Shown: positions 1 through 7,844 of the stretch, piece by piece
Layout: each line of letters opens with the position of its first letter
Position numbering within the stretch: the first letter of the stretch is position 1
Assembly: GCF_001668625.1 (NCBI RefSeq)
Contig: NZ_LZLJ01000094.1
Span: 1 to 64,000 of the forward strand
DNA: 64,000 bases
Source of the DNA: Mycobacterium sp. 1274756.6
GTDB taxonomy: Bacteria; Actinomycetota; Actinomycetes; Mycobacteriales; Mycobacteriaceae
Direction of reading: 5' to 3'
Notes under the pieces: model-generated
Database searches by the model: none
The model's input: the letters and a program-made list of their open reading frames with translations, nothing else
What the model was told of the DNA's origin: nothing
Program-made: the position numbers and the translations under genes

Positions 1-195
1 CCAGAACAGGCTGGCGCCGGCGGCCAGCAGCCCCCAGCGCAGCGCCCGGCGGCGTTGCCGCAACAGCCGGGCCCGCGGCTCGGTGGCGGCGTTGAAGCGC
101 TGGATCGCCAGGTCGGCGAGCGTCACCGCGCCGCGCAACCCGCGGCGCAGCAGCATCCGCCACTGCCCGGCGCCGCGCTCTAGTCCCGCCACCAT
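1..195 (-). CDS. pspM: PspM-like membrane protein (5' part only)
   Basis: N-terminal 65 residues of a protein that runs off the left edge. It starts at an ATG 9 bases after the pspA stop codon. The visible part is Arg-rich and basic (an R/Q/L-rich amphipathic stretch with AIQRFNAATEP), followed by the beginning of a hydrophobic segment. Position and sequence character match Rv2743c (PspM), the integral-membrane partner that binds PspA and ClgR in the mycobacterial phage-shock-type envelope-stress system. The assignment rests mostly on synteny (clgR-pspA-pspM), because the membrane domain lies outside the window. Confidence 0.75.
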   Translation of the reverse strand, partial: MVAGLERGAGQWRMLLRRGLRGAVTLADLAIQRFNAATEPRARLLRQRRRALRWGLLAAGASLFW

Positions 196-204
196 CGCCG
201 GTCC

Positions 205-1038
205 CTACTGTCCCAGCGGGTTTTCCGGGTCGCGGGCCGGCGGTGCGGCCGGCGCCGACCGGGGTGTCTCGGGGGCCGCGGCCGGTGGGGTGGCGGTGTC
301 ACCGGCCGGCAGCGCCTCACCGCGCATCGAGGCCCGGATCTGCTCCAGCCGGGAGTGCCCGGCCATCTGCACGGTGGCCTGCTCGACCTCCAGCATCCGG
401 CCGTGCACCGAGTCCTGGGCCAGTTCGGCGGCGCCCAGCGCGTTGGCGTAGCGGCGTTCGATCTTGTCGCGGACCTCGTCGAGGCTGGGGGTGGTGCCGG
501 GAGCGGCCAGTTCGCTCATCGACCGCAGCGACGCGCTGACCTGTTCCTGCATCTTGGCCTGCTCGAGCTGACTGAGCAGTTTGGTGCGCTCGGCGATCTT
601 CTGCTGCAGCATCATCGCGTTCTGTTCCACCGCCTTCTTGGCCTGCCCGGCCGCCGACAGCGCCTGGTCGTGCAGGGCCTTGAGGTCTTCCACGCTCTGC
701 TCGGCGGTGACCAGTTGCGCCGCGAAGGCCTCGGCGGCGTTGTTGTATTCGGCGGCCTTAGCCTGGTCGCCTGCGGCACTGGCCTGGTCGGCCAGCGTCA
801 CCGCCTGCCGGGTGTTGACCTGCAGCTTCTCGATCTCGGCGAGCTGGCGGTTCAGTCGCATCTCCAGCTGCCGCTGATTGCCGATCACCTGGGCGGCCTG
901 CTGGGTCAGCGCCTGGTGGGTGCGCTGCGCCTCCTCGATCGCCTGCTGGATCTGCACCTTGGGGTCGGCGTGCTCATCGAGCCTGGCGTTGAACAGCGCC
1001 ATCAGGTACTTCCACGCCTTGACGAACGGGTTGGCCAT
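205..1038 (-). CDS. pspA: PspA/IM30 family envelope-stress protein (35 kDa antigen)
   Basis: This 277-residue protein is almost entirely helical coiled coil, rich in Gln, Glu, Ala and Leu with heptad-like spacing (roughly residues 25-220). It opens with [20 protein letters not shown], the amphipathic membrane-binding helix typical of PspA. The C-terminal 35 residues are Pro/Ala-rich and probably disordered. The family coats and stabilises the cytoplasmic membrane under surface stress. The M. tuberculosis homologue Rv2744c is known as the 35 kDa antigen. It lies between clgR (105 bases upstream, same strand) and pspM, the conserved mycobacterial stress operon. ClgR is expected to activate it. 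Confidence 0.95.
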   Translation of the reverse strand: MANPFVKAWKYLMALFNARLDEHADPKVQIQQAIEEAQRTHQALTQQAAQVIGNQRQLEMRLNRQLAEIEKLQVNTRQAVTLADQASAAGDQAKAAEYNNAAEAFAAQLVTAEQSVEDLKALHDQALSAAGQAKKAVEQNAMMLQQKIAERTKLLSQLEQAKMQEQVSASLRSMSELAAPGTTPSLDEVRDKIERRYANALGAAELAQDSVHGRMLEVEQATVQMAGHSRLEQIRASMRGEALPAGDTATPPAAAPETPRSAPAAPPARDPENPLGQ

Positions 1039-1143
1039 CGGTTAGCTCCGCCTTCGGTTCGGTTGTCGGGCCCATCGGGAGGCCATCGGTTGTCGATCGC
1101 TTGTCCGGGGCCCAATTTATCCGGTTCTGCCCGCGCCGGCGGG

Positions 1144-1458
1144 TCAGACCGTGGTCAGCGCGCCGACCGGCGGGATGACGATCTTGGTGGCCGGGTCGAT
1201 GTGCGTCGCGCCGGCCGTCCGGTCCTGCTGGGCCACCCGGTCACCGGCCGAGGCCAGCACCGTGGCCAGCGGCACATCCAGCGCGCCGCAGATCGCGTTC
1301 AGCAACTCACTGGAGGCCTCTTTGCGGCCCCGCTCCACTTCGGAGAGGTAGCCCAGGCTCACCCGTGCCGAGTCGGAGACCTCCCGCAGGGTGCGCCCCT
1401 GCGCGGTGCGGGCCCGGCGCAGCACGTCGCCGATCACCTCGCGCAGCAGTACCGTCAT
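1144..1458 (-). CDS. clgR: ClgR, XRE-family activator of clp and psp genes
   Basis: A 104-residue DNA-binding protein. A Cro/CI-type helix-turn-helix covers residues 5-65 ([17 protein letters not shown], then [16 protein letters not shown]). It ends in the hydrophobic [12 protein letters not shown] tail expected of ClgR, which in relatives signals degradation by Clp proteases. I chose the ATG at 1458 because AAGGAG lies 6 bases upstream; an alternative start 15 codons earlier has no ribosome site. The family activates clpP1P2/clpC and the downstream pspA-pspM genes under membrane stress. A SigE-type promoter lies just upstream. Confidence 0.93.
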   Translation of the reverse strand: MTVLLREVIGDVLRRARTAQGRTLREVSDSARVSLGYLSEVERGRKEASSELLNAICGALDVPLATVLASAGDRVAQQDRTAGATHIDPATKIVIPPVGALTTV

Positions 1459-1501
1459 GACGCTCTCCTTATGTCGATCGGCCCCGGGGTTCACTTCGGT
1501 C

Positions 1502-1528
1502 AACGCCCGCGGCGGCGCCCGGGTTCCC
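1502..1528 (-). promoter_or_regulatory. SigE-type promoter of clgR
   Basis: On the minus strand GGGAACCC (1528-1521) is followed after exactly 15 bases by CGTT (1505-1502). This fits the mycobacterial SigE consensus GGGAACYS-N15/16-CGTT. The start codon of clgR lies about 45 bases downstream. SigE control of clgR is established in M. tuberculosis; use of this copy is inferred. Confidence 0.7.
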
Positions 1529-1536
1529 GGCGCCGC

Positions 1537-2136
1537 TCAGCCGCGGGCGCGGGCGGTGTCGCGGACCGCCGCGACGACGTAGTCGATGCCGGTGACCACG
1601 GTCAGCACCAGCGCCACCAGCATCACCGTCCAGGCCAGCGTGAGCCAGCTGCCCGACACCGGCAGCACGAACAACCCGATCGCGACGGCCTGGACCAGGG
1701 CTTTGAGTTTGCCGCCCCGGCTGGCCGGGATCACCCCGCGGTAGAGCACCGCCAGCCGCAGCACGGTGATCCCGATCTCGCGGGACAGGATCAGCACCGT
1801 CACCCACACCGGCAGGTCGCCGAGCACCGACAGGCCGATCAGCGCAGCGCCGATCAGCGCCTTGTCGGCGATCGGGTCGGCCAGCGCGCCGAACTCGGTG
1901 ACCATGCCCAGCGAGCGGGCCAGCGCCCCGTCGAGCCGGTCGGTGATCACCGCGACGGCGAAGATCGTGAACGCGGCGATCCGCCACGGCGTCTCGTGGC
2001 CGTCACCGGCGAACAGCGCCACCAGGAAGACCGGCACCAGCACCAGGCGCAGCACCGTGAGCATGTTGGCGACGTTGGCCACCCGCACCTGCGGCGCCGC
2101 TGAACCGGTATGAGGTTGGCCCGACACGGGCAACAC
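1537..2136 (-). CDS. pgsA3: CDP-alcohol phosphatidyltransferase PgsA3
   Basis: An integral membrane enzyme of about 199 residues. It carries the complete CDP-alcohol phosphotransferase signature D-x2-D-G-x2-A-R-x8-G-x3-D-x3-D (DRLDGALARS...GALADPIAD) near residue 60, with four to five hydrophobic segments around it. It is expected to make phosphatidylglycerophosphate or a related phospholipid from CDP-diacylglycerol. The start is uncertain: I prefer the GTG at 2136, giving a length close to the 209 residues of Rv2746c and leaving room for the divergent argA promoter. An upstream in-frame start at 2274 would overlap argA. Confidence 0.9.
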   Translation of the reverse strand: MLPVSGQPHTGSAAPQVRVANVANMLTVLRLVLVPVFLVALFAGDGHETPWRIAAFTIFAVAVITDRLDGALARSLGMVTEFGALADPIADKALIGAALIGLSVLGDLPVWVTVLILSREIGITVLRLAVLYRGVIPASRGGKLKALVQAVAIGLFVLPVSGSWLTLAWTVMLVALVLTVVTGIDYVVAAVRDTARARG

Positions 2137-2182
2137 AATATCGGTTCCCGATTCCGCCAGCTCAAGCCGATAGTCTGCACGC

Positions 2183-2704
2183 GTGGAGGCAGCAGCGGCG
2201 CCGTCGCCGACCGAGCCGACGATCCGGCGCGCCCGCACCACCGATGTGCCGGCCATCAAGCGGCTCGTCGACACCTACGCGGGCAAGATCCTGCTGGAGA
2301 AGAACCTGGTCACCCTCTACGAGTCGGTGCAGGAGTTCTGGGTGGCCGAGTCCGCCGGTGAGGTGATCGGCTGCGGTGCGCTGCATGTGCTGTGGTCCGA
2401 TCTCGGCGAGGTCCGGACCGTGGCGGTCGCACCGGCGGTCACCGGCCGCGGCATCGGGCACGCCCTCGTCGACCGGCTCACCGAGGTGGCCCGGGAGCTG
2501 GCGCTGAGCCGGCTGTTCGTGCTGACGTTCGAGACCGAGTTCTTCGCCCGGCACGGCTTCACCGAGATCGAGGGCACCCCGGTCACCGCCGAGGTGTTCG
2601 AGGAGATGTGCCGCTCCTATGACCTGGGTGTCGCGGAGTTCCTCGACCTCAGCTACGTCAAGCCCAACACGTTGGGCAATACCCGGATGCTGCTGATCCT
2701 GTGA
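2183..2704 (+). CDS. argA: Amino-acid N-acetyltransferase (GNAT), ArgA type
   Basis: A 173-residue GNAT acetyltransferase. The acetyl-CoA loop VAVAPAVTGRGIGHALV (about residues 80-96) and the C-terminal FFARHGFTEIEG motif are intact, and length and sequence closely match Rv2747. That family makes N-acetylglutamate from glutamate (or glutamine) and acetyl-CoA, the first step of arginine synthesis. It starts with GTG and is divergent from pgsA3. There is no arginine operon around it, as in M. tuberculosis. Confidence 0.93.
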   Translation: MEAAAAPSPTEPTIRRARTTDVPAIKRLVDTYAGKILLEKNLVTLYESVQEFWVAESAGEVIGCGALHVLWSDLGEVRTVAVAPAVTGRGIGHALVDRLTEVARELALSRLFVLTFETEFFARHGFTEIEGTPVTAEVFEEMCRSYDLGVAEFLDLSYVKPNTLGNTRMLLIL

Positions 2705-2746
2705 GCGGCCCGCGCAGCCGCGGGGGGCACCGTTAGGCTCGGGCGC

Positions 2747-3745
2747 GTGAGAAAGCTGACCTCGGTCGCGCTGGCGGCGGCTCTGCTCTGGCCGGTCGCT
2801 GCCTGTGTGGATCGCCGCACCGACGCCGACTCCATCTATACCCAGATCCAGAACATGCCGGGGGTGTCGAGCACCGACCTGGACTACAAGGCCAGCTACG
2901 AAAGCGGGCGGGTGTTCCGGCTGACCGTGATGCTCGACCGGGAGGTCACCGAGCCGCAGGCCACCGAGTTGGGTCGCACCTTCGTCGAACAGCTCAACCG
3001 CAAGGGCATGGCCGGCCACAAGGTCGATTTCCGGGTCCGCTACCCGGCCTCCAAGCGGCAGAAGAGCCCGGCGCTGCCGCAGTACTCCCAGGCGCTCTTC
3101 GAGTTCGGCAAGTCCGACCCGCCGGCCAACCCCGGCGCCGCCGATGTCGCCGACAGCATCGCGGTGTGGCTGACCGCGGTGCGCTCCCCGGTGAGCCAGT
3201 CGGTGTACCTGGGCCAGCCGACCTGGGGCGGAACGGCCGACAGCCGCAACATCGCGATCACCCTCAAACCCGACGCGACCGAGGCGGCCGCCCGCCGGCT
3301 GCAGCAGGAGCACCCGGCGCTGGCCGAGGTGACCTGGCAGCTCAGCCTGGCGGTCGGTGAGGTCGAGCGGCCCCGCACCTACGCCGCCACGCCCGACCCG
3401 CCCACCGACGCGGTGCGGGCGCTCTGGGGCGACATCAGCCGCGCGGTCGACCCGCGTTACGAGGTCAGCGGGGTGACCCGCCCGCCGCAGGACGACGACC
3501 AGGCGCAGACCAAGATCGAGATCGATCTCGGTCCGGGCGCCAACCACGAGGACGAGGCCGACACCCAGCGCATCACCCGGGATGTGGCGGCGCTGCTGCC
3601 CCGCTTCGGTCATCCCACCGCGCTGTACGTCTGGGGACCGGCCACCAATATCGAGCTGGTGGTCGGCGGCTGTTACCGGCACAAGGACGGCCACGAGCCG
3701 CAGCCGCTGGAGAAGGAGCTGGCGCAGCGCTACGAGCGCTGCTGA
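2747..3745 (+). CDS. Putative lipoprotein of unknown function
   Basis: A 332-residue protein with a GTG start and a lipoprotein-type signal: a short basic start, a hydrophobic run, and a PVAAC lipobox with the cysteine near residue 20. The mature part is mostly hydrophilic with two similar-looking halves (each with a CVD/YTQIQ-to-LTVxLD or ITL-type beta pattern), suggesting a duplicated alpha/beta domain. It ends with an isolated Cys. I do not recognise a named family. It lies 17 bases from the convergent ABC exporter gene, so it is not in an operon with it. Confidence 0.75.
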   Translation: MRKLTSVALAAALLWPVAACVDRRTDADSIYTQIQNMPGVSSTDLDYKASYESGRVFRLTVMLDREVTEPQATELGRTFVEQLNRKGMAGHKVDFRVRYPASKRQKSPALPQYSQALFEFGKSDPPANPGAADVADSIAVWLTAVRSPVSQSVYLGQPTWGGTADSRNIAITLKPDATEAAARRLQQEHPALAEVTWQLSLAVGEVERPRTYAATPDPPTDAVRALWGDISRAVDPRYEVSGVTRPPQDDDQAQTKIEIDLGPGANHEDEADTQRITRDVAALLPRFGHPTALYVWGPATNIELVVGGCYRHKDGHEPQPLEKELAQRYERC

Positions 3746-3761
3746 CCGCGCCCGCGCCGGC

Positions 3762-6700
3762 TCACTGCACGTTGTCGCCGATCCGGGTGGCGATCGCGGT
3801 GGCGGCGTCCTCGGCGACGCCCTCCCCGCAGGCCAGCACGTCGATCACCACGTTCTCCCGGGTGGTCATGGCCCGCCGGCACAACCAGCCGGGCCGGCCC
3901 GGATCGGTGTTGTCCACGGTGAGCATGCCGCCGTCGGCGCGGACCTCCCCGATCAGCGACGTGCTGGTGGCGCCGTCGACCGCGGTGGCGGTGACCGTCT
4001 TGCCGGTGCAGCGGGTCCAGGCCTTCTGCTGGCGGTCGCGGAAATCGCCGGCGGCCTTCTCGGACCGGAACGCGGTCGCCACCTGCAGCACCCGCGGCGG
4101 CCCCGGCTCGGGGGTGTCCTCGCGCAGCCGCTGCGCGGCCATCCCGGTCATCGGGATGCCGCTGTAGGTGGTCGAGGAGCCCGCGGTAGCCGCGCCGGTG
4201 CATTCGCGGGGCACCACGTTCTCCCCCTTCACCGGGACGATGAGGTCCTCGACGACCAGCCCGGCGGCCGGTAGCAGCGGTTCGATCTCCGCGGGGCCGG
4301 GCAGCAGTTCGCCGAGGTCGTCGGCGGCGACGGTGCGGTTCTCCGCGTCGTCGTCGGCGGTGGCCGACCGGCCGGGCAGGCCGCGGCCGAAGACGACGGC
4401 GACCAGCGCGGCGAGGGCGAGCACCACCACCGCCGAACCGACCAGCACCCGCCGGCGGGTGCTGCGGGCGGCGGGGGCGCCCTGGGCCCGCGCCATCGCG
4501 GTCAGCCGCAGCCGCCAGCGCACGAACACCGCCCACAGCAGCGCCATCACCGCCAGCACCGCCATGTCCAGCAGCCACCAGTTCGGCTCGTGCCACCACA
4601 GCCGGTCGTCGGCCGGGGCGCGCAGCGCCGCGTTGCGCAGGTCCACCGTCGCCGCGGTGGCGGCGAAACCCCACCGGGCCGGCAGCAGCCAGGACAACTG
4701 GTCGAGCCCGCCGCGGTTGGTCACCGGGACCAGCCCGCCGGCGAAGACCATCGAGATCATCACCACGCCGACCAGCATCGGCAGCACCTGTTCGGCGGAG
4801 CGGGCCAGCGACGACAGCGCCAGCCCGATCACCGCCGAGACGATCGCGGTCAGCGCCAGCGCCAGGTACAACTCGAGGACCGCCCGGCCGGTGCCCTCCC
4901 CCAGCAGCGCCCCGCCGTAGGCGGGCGGTTGTTTGCCCGCGACGACGATCGCGGTGACCACCGCGGTCTGGATCGCCGCGGCGATGCTGTAGACCAGGAT
5001 CTTGGCGCCCAGGTAGGCCGAGGCCGACAGCCCGACCGCCTGCTCGCGCTGGAAGATCGAGCGCTCCCCGACCAGGTCGCGGATGGTCAACGCGGTGCCC
5101 AGGAACACCGCGGCGATGTTGAGCAGCACCAGGATCTGCACCGGTTCGCCGGCGGCGTCGGTGTTGGCGCGGCCCAGCCCGGCGCGGCCGGGAACCACCA
5201 GGGAGAGCACGCCGAGCACGAACGGCAGCAGCGCCAGGAACAGGAAGTAGCCCCGGTCGGCGCCGATGAGCCGGACCTGGCGTCGGGCAACGGTGCGGAA
5301 CTGGCGGCTGATGCTGGTGCTCGGGGGGGAGCCCAGCGGGGTGGCCTCCAGGGAGGGTTCCTGGGGGACGACGGCGGGATGGCGGTCGAGGTAGTCGCGG
5401 TGCGCGCCGTCGGGGTCGGTGCTGATCCGGGAGAAGATGTCGGCCCAGTCGGTGGTGCCCATCGCCGTGCCGACCTGCGCCGGCGGGCCGGCGAACGCGG
5501 TCTTGCCGCCGGGGGCCAGCAGCAGCACCTGGTCGCACATGTTCAGGTAGGTCAGCGAGTGGGTGACCACCAGCACCACCCGGCCGGCGTCGGCGAGCTG
5601 GCGCAGCATGGTCATCACCTGCCGGTCCAGCGCCGGGTCCAGCCCGGAGGTCGGCTCGTCGAGGATGAGCAGCGACGGGCCGGTGAGCAGCTCCATGGCC
5701 ACCGAGACCCGTTTGCGCTGGCCGCCGGAGAGCTTGTCGATGCGTTTGTTCTGGTGTTCGGTCAGCTCGAGTTCGTCGAGGACCCGGCCGACCACCTGCC
5801 GGCGGTCGTCGCGGGTGCTGTCCGGCGGCAGCCGCAGCTCGGCGGCGTAGCGCAGCGCCTGGTCGACGGTGAGCCGCGGATGCACCACGTCGTCTTGGGG
5901 CACCATCCCGATCCGGGACCGCATCGAGGCGTATTCGGCGTGCACGTCGTGGCCGTCGAAGACGGCCAGCCCGGCGCTGGGGGCGATCGCCCCGCCGATC
6001 AGCTTGATCAGGGTGGATTTCCCGGCCCCGGAGGGCCCGATCACCGCGGTGAGGCTGCCCGGCCGCGCGGTGAAGGACACGTCGGTGAGCAGCGTGGCCT
6101 GCTCGACGTCGAGCCCCACCCCCAGCACCTGCAGACCGGCGGTGTCCGGCGCCACCGGGCGGGGTCGCAGGGTGCCGCCGGCGACCAGCAGGTCGGTGTT
6201 GCCGATGGTGACCACGTCGTCGTCGTGCAGCACCGCCCGGTCGACGCGTTGGCCGTTGACGAAAGTGCCGTTGCTGCTGCGGTTGTCGAGGATCTCCAGG
6301 CCGGCCTGGGTGCGGGTCAGGGAGGCGTGCACCCGGGAGGCCAGCGCGTCGTCGACGACGATCGCGTTGGACTCCAGCCGGCCGATGGTCTCGGCGCCGG
6401 GCGGCGGTTGCACCAGCCGGGGCGGCACCAGGCGGCGCACCGCCCCGGTGATCCGCTCCCCCGCGCCCGGCGCGGGCTGCTCCGGGCGGGTCATCACCCG
6501 GGCGATGACGGTCTGCGGCGCCGCCTTGGCGCCGGCCGGTGCGGGTCCCGGTGGCGGGGTCGGCCCGGGCGGCGGTTCCGGCGGCGGGGGCCCCGGGCGC
6601 CGGGTCGACGGCCGCACCGCCGCCCCCGCCGGGAGCGGTTGCGACGGCGGCCCCACCTGCTGCGGTGCGCGCACCGGTTGCGCCGGGCGGGCCGGCTGGG

Positions 6701-7031
6701 GTAGGCGGGCCGGGTGCGGGGCGAGAGCGAACCGCAACCGCGGGCCGGCCGGGGCGCCGATCGCGATGGTTTCACCGTCGCGCAACACCACCGTGGTGAT
6801 GCGCTCCCCGTCGACGAAGATGCCGTTGCGGCTCTGGTCGACGGCGGTCCATCGGCCGTTCTCGACCCGGATCACGGCGTGGACGCGGGAGACCCACTCG
6901 GCGATCTCCGGGGCGTCCAGGCAGATGTCGCACTGGGCGCTGCGGCCGACGGTGATCTCCTGACCGGGCCGGAACGAGTACATCGCCGTGCCCAGCCACA
7001 CCGTCAACGGCGGTGCGTTGGTGTCGGTCAT
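3762..7031 (-). CDS. FHA-FHA-ABC exporter (Rv1747-like) fused to a PknH-type sensor domain
   Basis: A 1089-residue multi-domain protein. An N-terminal FHA domain (about 8-105; ITVGRSAQCDI, SRVHAV, RNGIFVDG) is followed by a Pro-rich linker (110-165) and a second FHA domain (about 205-280; IGRLESNAIVV, SRVHAS, SSNGTFVNG). The ATPase has Walker A GPSGAGKS (about 330), signature LSGGQRKR (about 434) and Walker B LLILDEPTSGLD (about 455). An ABC-2 permease spans about 575-860. This order matches Rv1747, a lipid-exporter-like protein whose FHA domains bind phosphothreonines made by Ser/Thr kinases. Unlike Rv1747 (865 residues), it continues with a further membrane segment (about 865-885) and about 200 periplasmic residues with four cysteines, resembling the PknH C-terminal sensor. 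It follows whiB6 by 42 bases on the same strand, so the two are probably co-transcribed. Confidence 0.9.
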   Translation of the reverse strand: MTDTNAPPLTVWLGTAMYSFRPGQEITVGRSAQCDICLDAPEIAEWVSRVHAVIRVENGRWTAVDQSRNGIFVDGERITTVVLRDGETIAIGAPAGPRLRFALAPHPARLPQPARPAQPVRAPQQVGPPSQPLPAGAAVRPSTRRPGPPPPEPPPGPTPPPGPAPAGAKAAPQTVIARVMTRPEQPAPGAGERITGAVRRLVPPRLVQPPPGAETIGRLESNAIVVDDALASRVHASLTRTQAGLEILDNRSSNGTFVNGQRVDRAVLHDDDVVTIGNTDLLVAGGTLRPRPVAPDTAGLQVLGVGLDVEQATLLTDVSFTARPGSLTAVIGPSGAGKSTLIKLIGGAIAPSAGLAVFDGHDVHAEYASMRSRIGMVPQDDVVHPRLTVDQALRYAAELRLPPDSTRDDRRQVVGRVLDELELTEHQNKRIDKLSGGQRKRVSVAMELLTGPSLLILDEPTSGLDPALDRQVMTMLRQLADAGRVVLVVTHSLTYLNMCDQVLLLAPGGKTAFAGPPAQVGTAMGTTDWADIFSRISTDPDGAHRDYLDRHPAVVPQEPSLEATPLGSPPSTSISRQFRTVARRQVRLIGADRGYFLFLALLPFVLGVLSLVVPGRAGLGRANTDAAGEPVQILVLLNIAAVFLGTALTIRDLVGERSIFQREQAVGLSASAYLGAKILVYSIAAAIQTAVVTAIVVAGKQPPAYGGALLGEGTGRAVLELYLALALTAIVSAVIGLALSSLARSAEQVLPMLVGVVMISMVFAGGLVPVTNRGGLDQLSWLLPARWGFAATAATVDLRNAALRAPADDRLWWHEPNWWLLDMAVLAVMALLWAVFVRWRLRLTAMARAQGAPAARSTRRRVLVGSAVVVLALAALVAVVFGRGLPGRSATADDDAENRTVAADDLGELLPGPAEIEPLLPAAGLVVEDLIVPVKGENVVPRECTGAATAGSSTTYSGIPMTGMAAQRLREDTPEPGPPRVLQVATAFRSEKAAGDFRDRQQKAWTRCTGKTVTATAVDGATSTSLIGEVRADGGMLTVDNTDPGRPGWLCRRAMTTRENVVIDVLACGEGVAEDAATAIATRIGDNVQ

Positions 7032-7073
7032 CGAACCGATCGTCCTTTCCTCACCCGCGACGCGGCACCCGGG

Positions 7074-7403
7074 TCATGACGCCAACAGGCTGGCCAGCGC
7101 GGCGATCCGTTGTGCACGATATCCCGGCCGCACCGGCGACCCACCGAATTCGGCCAGCGAGCGCAGTTTGCGCAGCGCGAAGTCGCGGCCCCGACCCGAC
7201 TCCGGGATCTCGATCCCGGCCCACAGCCCCTGCGCCCCCGGGGTCTCCCAGGCCTCCCGCGCGCAGAGCCAGCGGGCCGGGCAGGCCCGGCACAGGGCCT
7301 TGGCGCCCTCGTCGGGGTGGGTGGTCCACCGCTCGGGGTCGGCGGCGCACGCCGGTACGAAGCCCTTGCCCGGCACGGTCCCGGTGGCAATGGTTTCGGT
7401 CAT
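7074..7403 (-). CDS. whiB6: WhiB6, iron-sulfur transcription regulator
   Basis: A 109-residue WhiB-like protein with the four cluster cysteines C19, C38, C41 and C47 (C...CRAC...C) and the turn motif GLWAG in place of the more common GVWGG. Segments such as DPERWTT, CRACPARWLC, GLWAG and IPESGR match WhiB6 (Rv3862c) specifically, not WhiB1-5 or WhiB7. GGAGGA lies 6-8 bases before the ATG, which fixes the start. WhiB6 binds a redox-sensitive [4Fe-4S] cluster and controls ESX-1 genes in pathogenic mycobacteria. Here no ESX-1 gene is in view; downstream in the same direction is the FHA-ABC exporter, and the espM homologue is divergent, as in M. tuberculosis. Confidence 0.93.
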   Translation of the reverse strand: MTETIATGTVPGKGFVPACAADPERWTTHPDEGAKALCRACPARWLCAREAWETPGAQGLWAGIEIPESGRGRDFALRKLRSLAEFGGSPVRPGYRAQRIAALASLLAS

Positions 7404-7844
7404 GACTCCTCCTCAGGTCGGTCCGGTGCTTCCGGTGCTCCGATGCCCTTCGCACCAGCGCGCCCCAACTGTAACCGTAGCAGTGCCGTAGCGCAACAAT
7501 TATCGCTACGTTTTGCTACGACTTTTTGGATCGACCTGGAGCAGTGCCACGATTAGTAGCTGTGACCAGCGCGGATAGCGGGTCACCGCGGGCGGGACTC
7601 GCACTGGACCCGGGCGGCAGACGGGCGCCGGACGGGCCCCGAGGGGACCGGAACGCTACGGAACGCTACGGTTCGGGCCGGTTTACCGCGCGGGGATGGC
7701 GCCCCGAAGTGCGGTATACATGTAGCATCTGCGGAGAACCGGCTCGGTTTTGTCGTAGCTCGAGTTGTTGCGGCAGCGCTCGTCGATCCGCGCCGATCCA
7801 GGCCGCCGCAGACGATCGGGCGTCCGACGAGGAGGGAGCACCCC
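7404..7844. promoter_or_regulatory. whiB6/espM divergent control region with a GTAGC motif array
   Basis: A 441-base non-coding gap between the two divergent regulators, locally much richer in A/T than its neighbours. It contains nine copies of GTAGC or its complement GCTAC. GTAGC begins at 7477, 7488, 7556, 7722 and 7755; GCTAC begins at 7505, 7515, 7655 and 7665. Several are spaced 10-11 bases apart. A possible whiB6 -10 box on the minus strand is TACAGT (7473-7468). A possible espM -10 lies around 7715-7720. EspM is known in M. marinum to bind the whiB6-espM gap, so these motifs are candidate EspM (or WhiB6) sites. Confidence 0.7.
7476..7520. promoter_or_regulatory. Nested palindrome, candidate EspM/WhiB6 operator
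   Basis: An inner pair CGTAGCG (7487-7493) and CGCTACG (7504-7510) is enclosed by an outer pair CGTAGCA (7476-7482) and TGCTACG (7514-7520). Both pairs share nearly the same centre (7498), and the half-sites are 10-11 bases apart, so all four lie on one face of the helix. The block sits directly upstream of the proposed whiB6 -10 box, where a bound regulator would cover the -35 region. Confidence 0.65.

Noticed and set aside
4590..6704. 704-codon open frame opposite the ABC exporter
   Set aside because: Antisense of a gene with complete FHA and ABC motifs; composition is the typical high-GC shadow.
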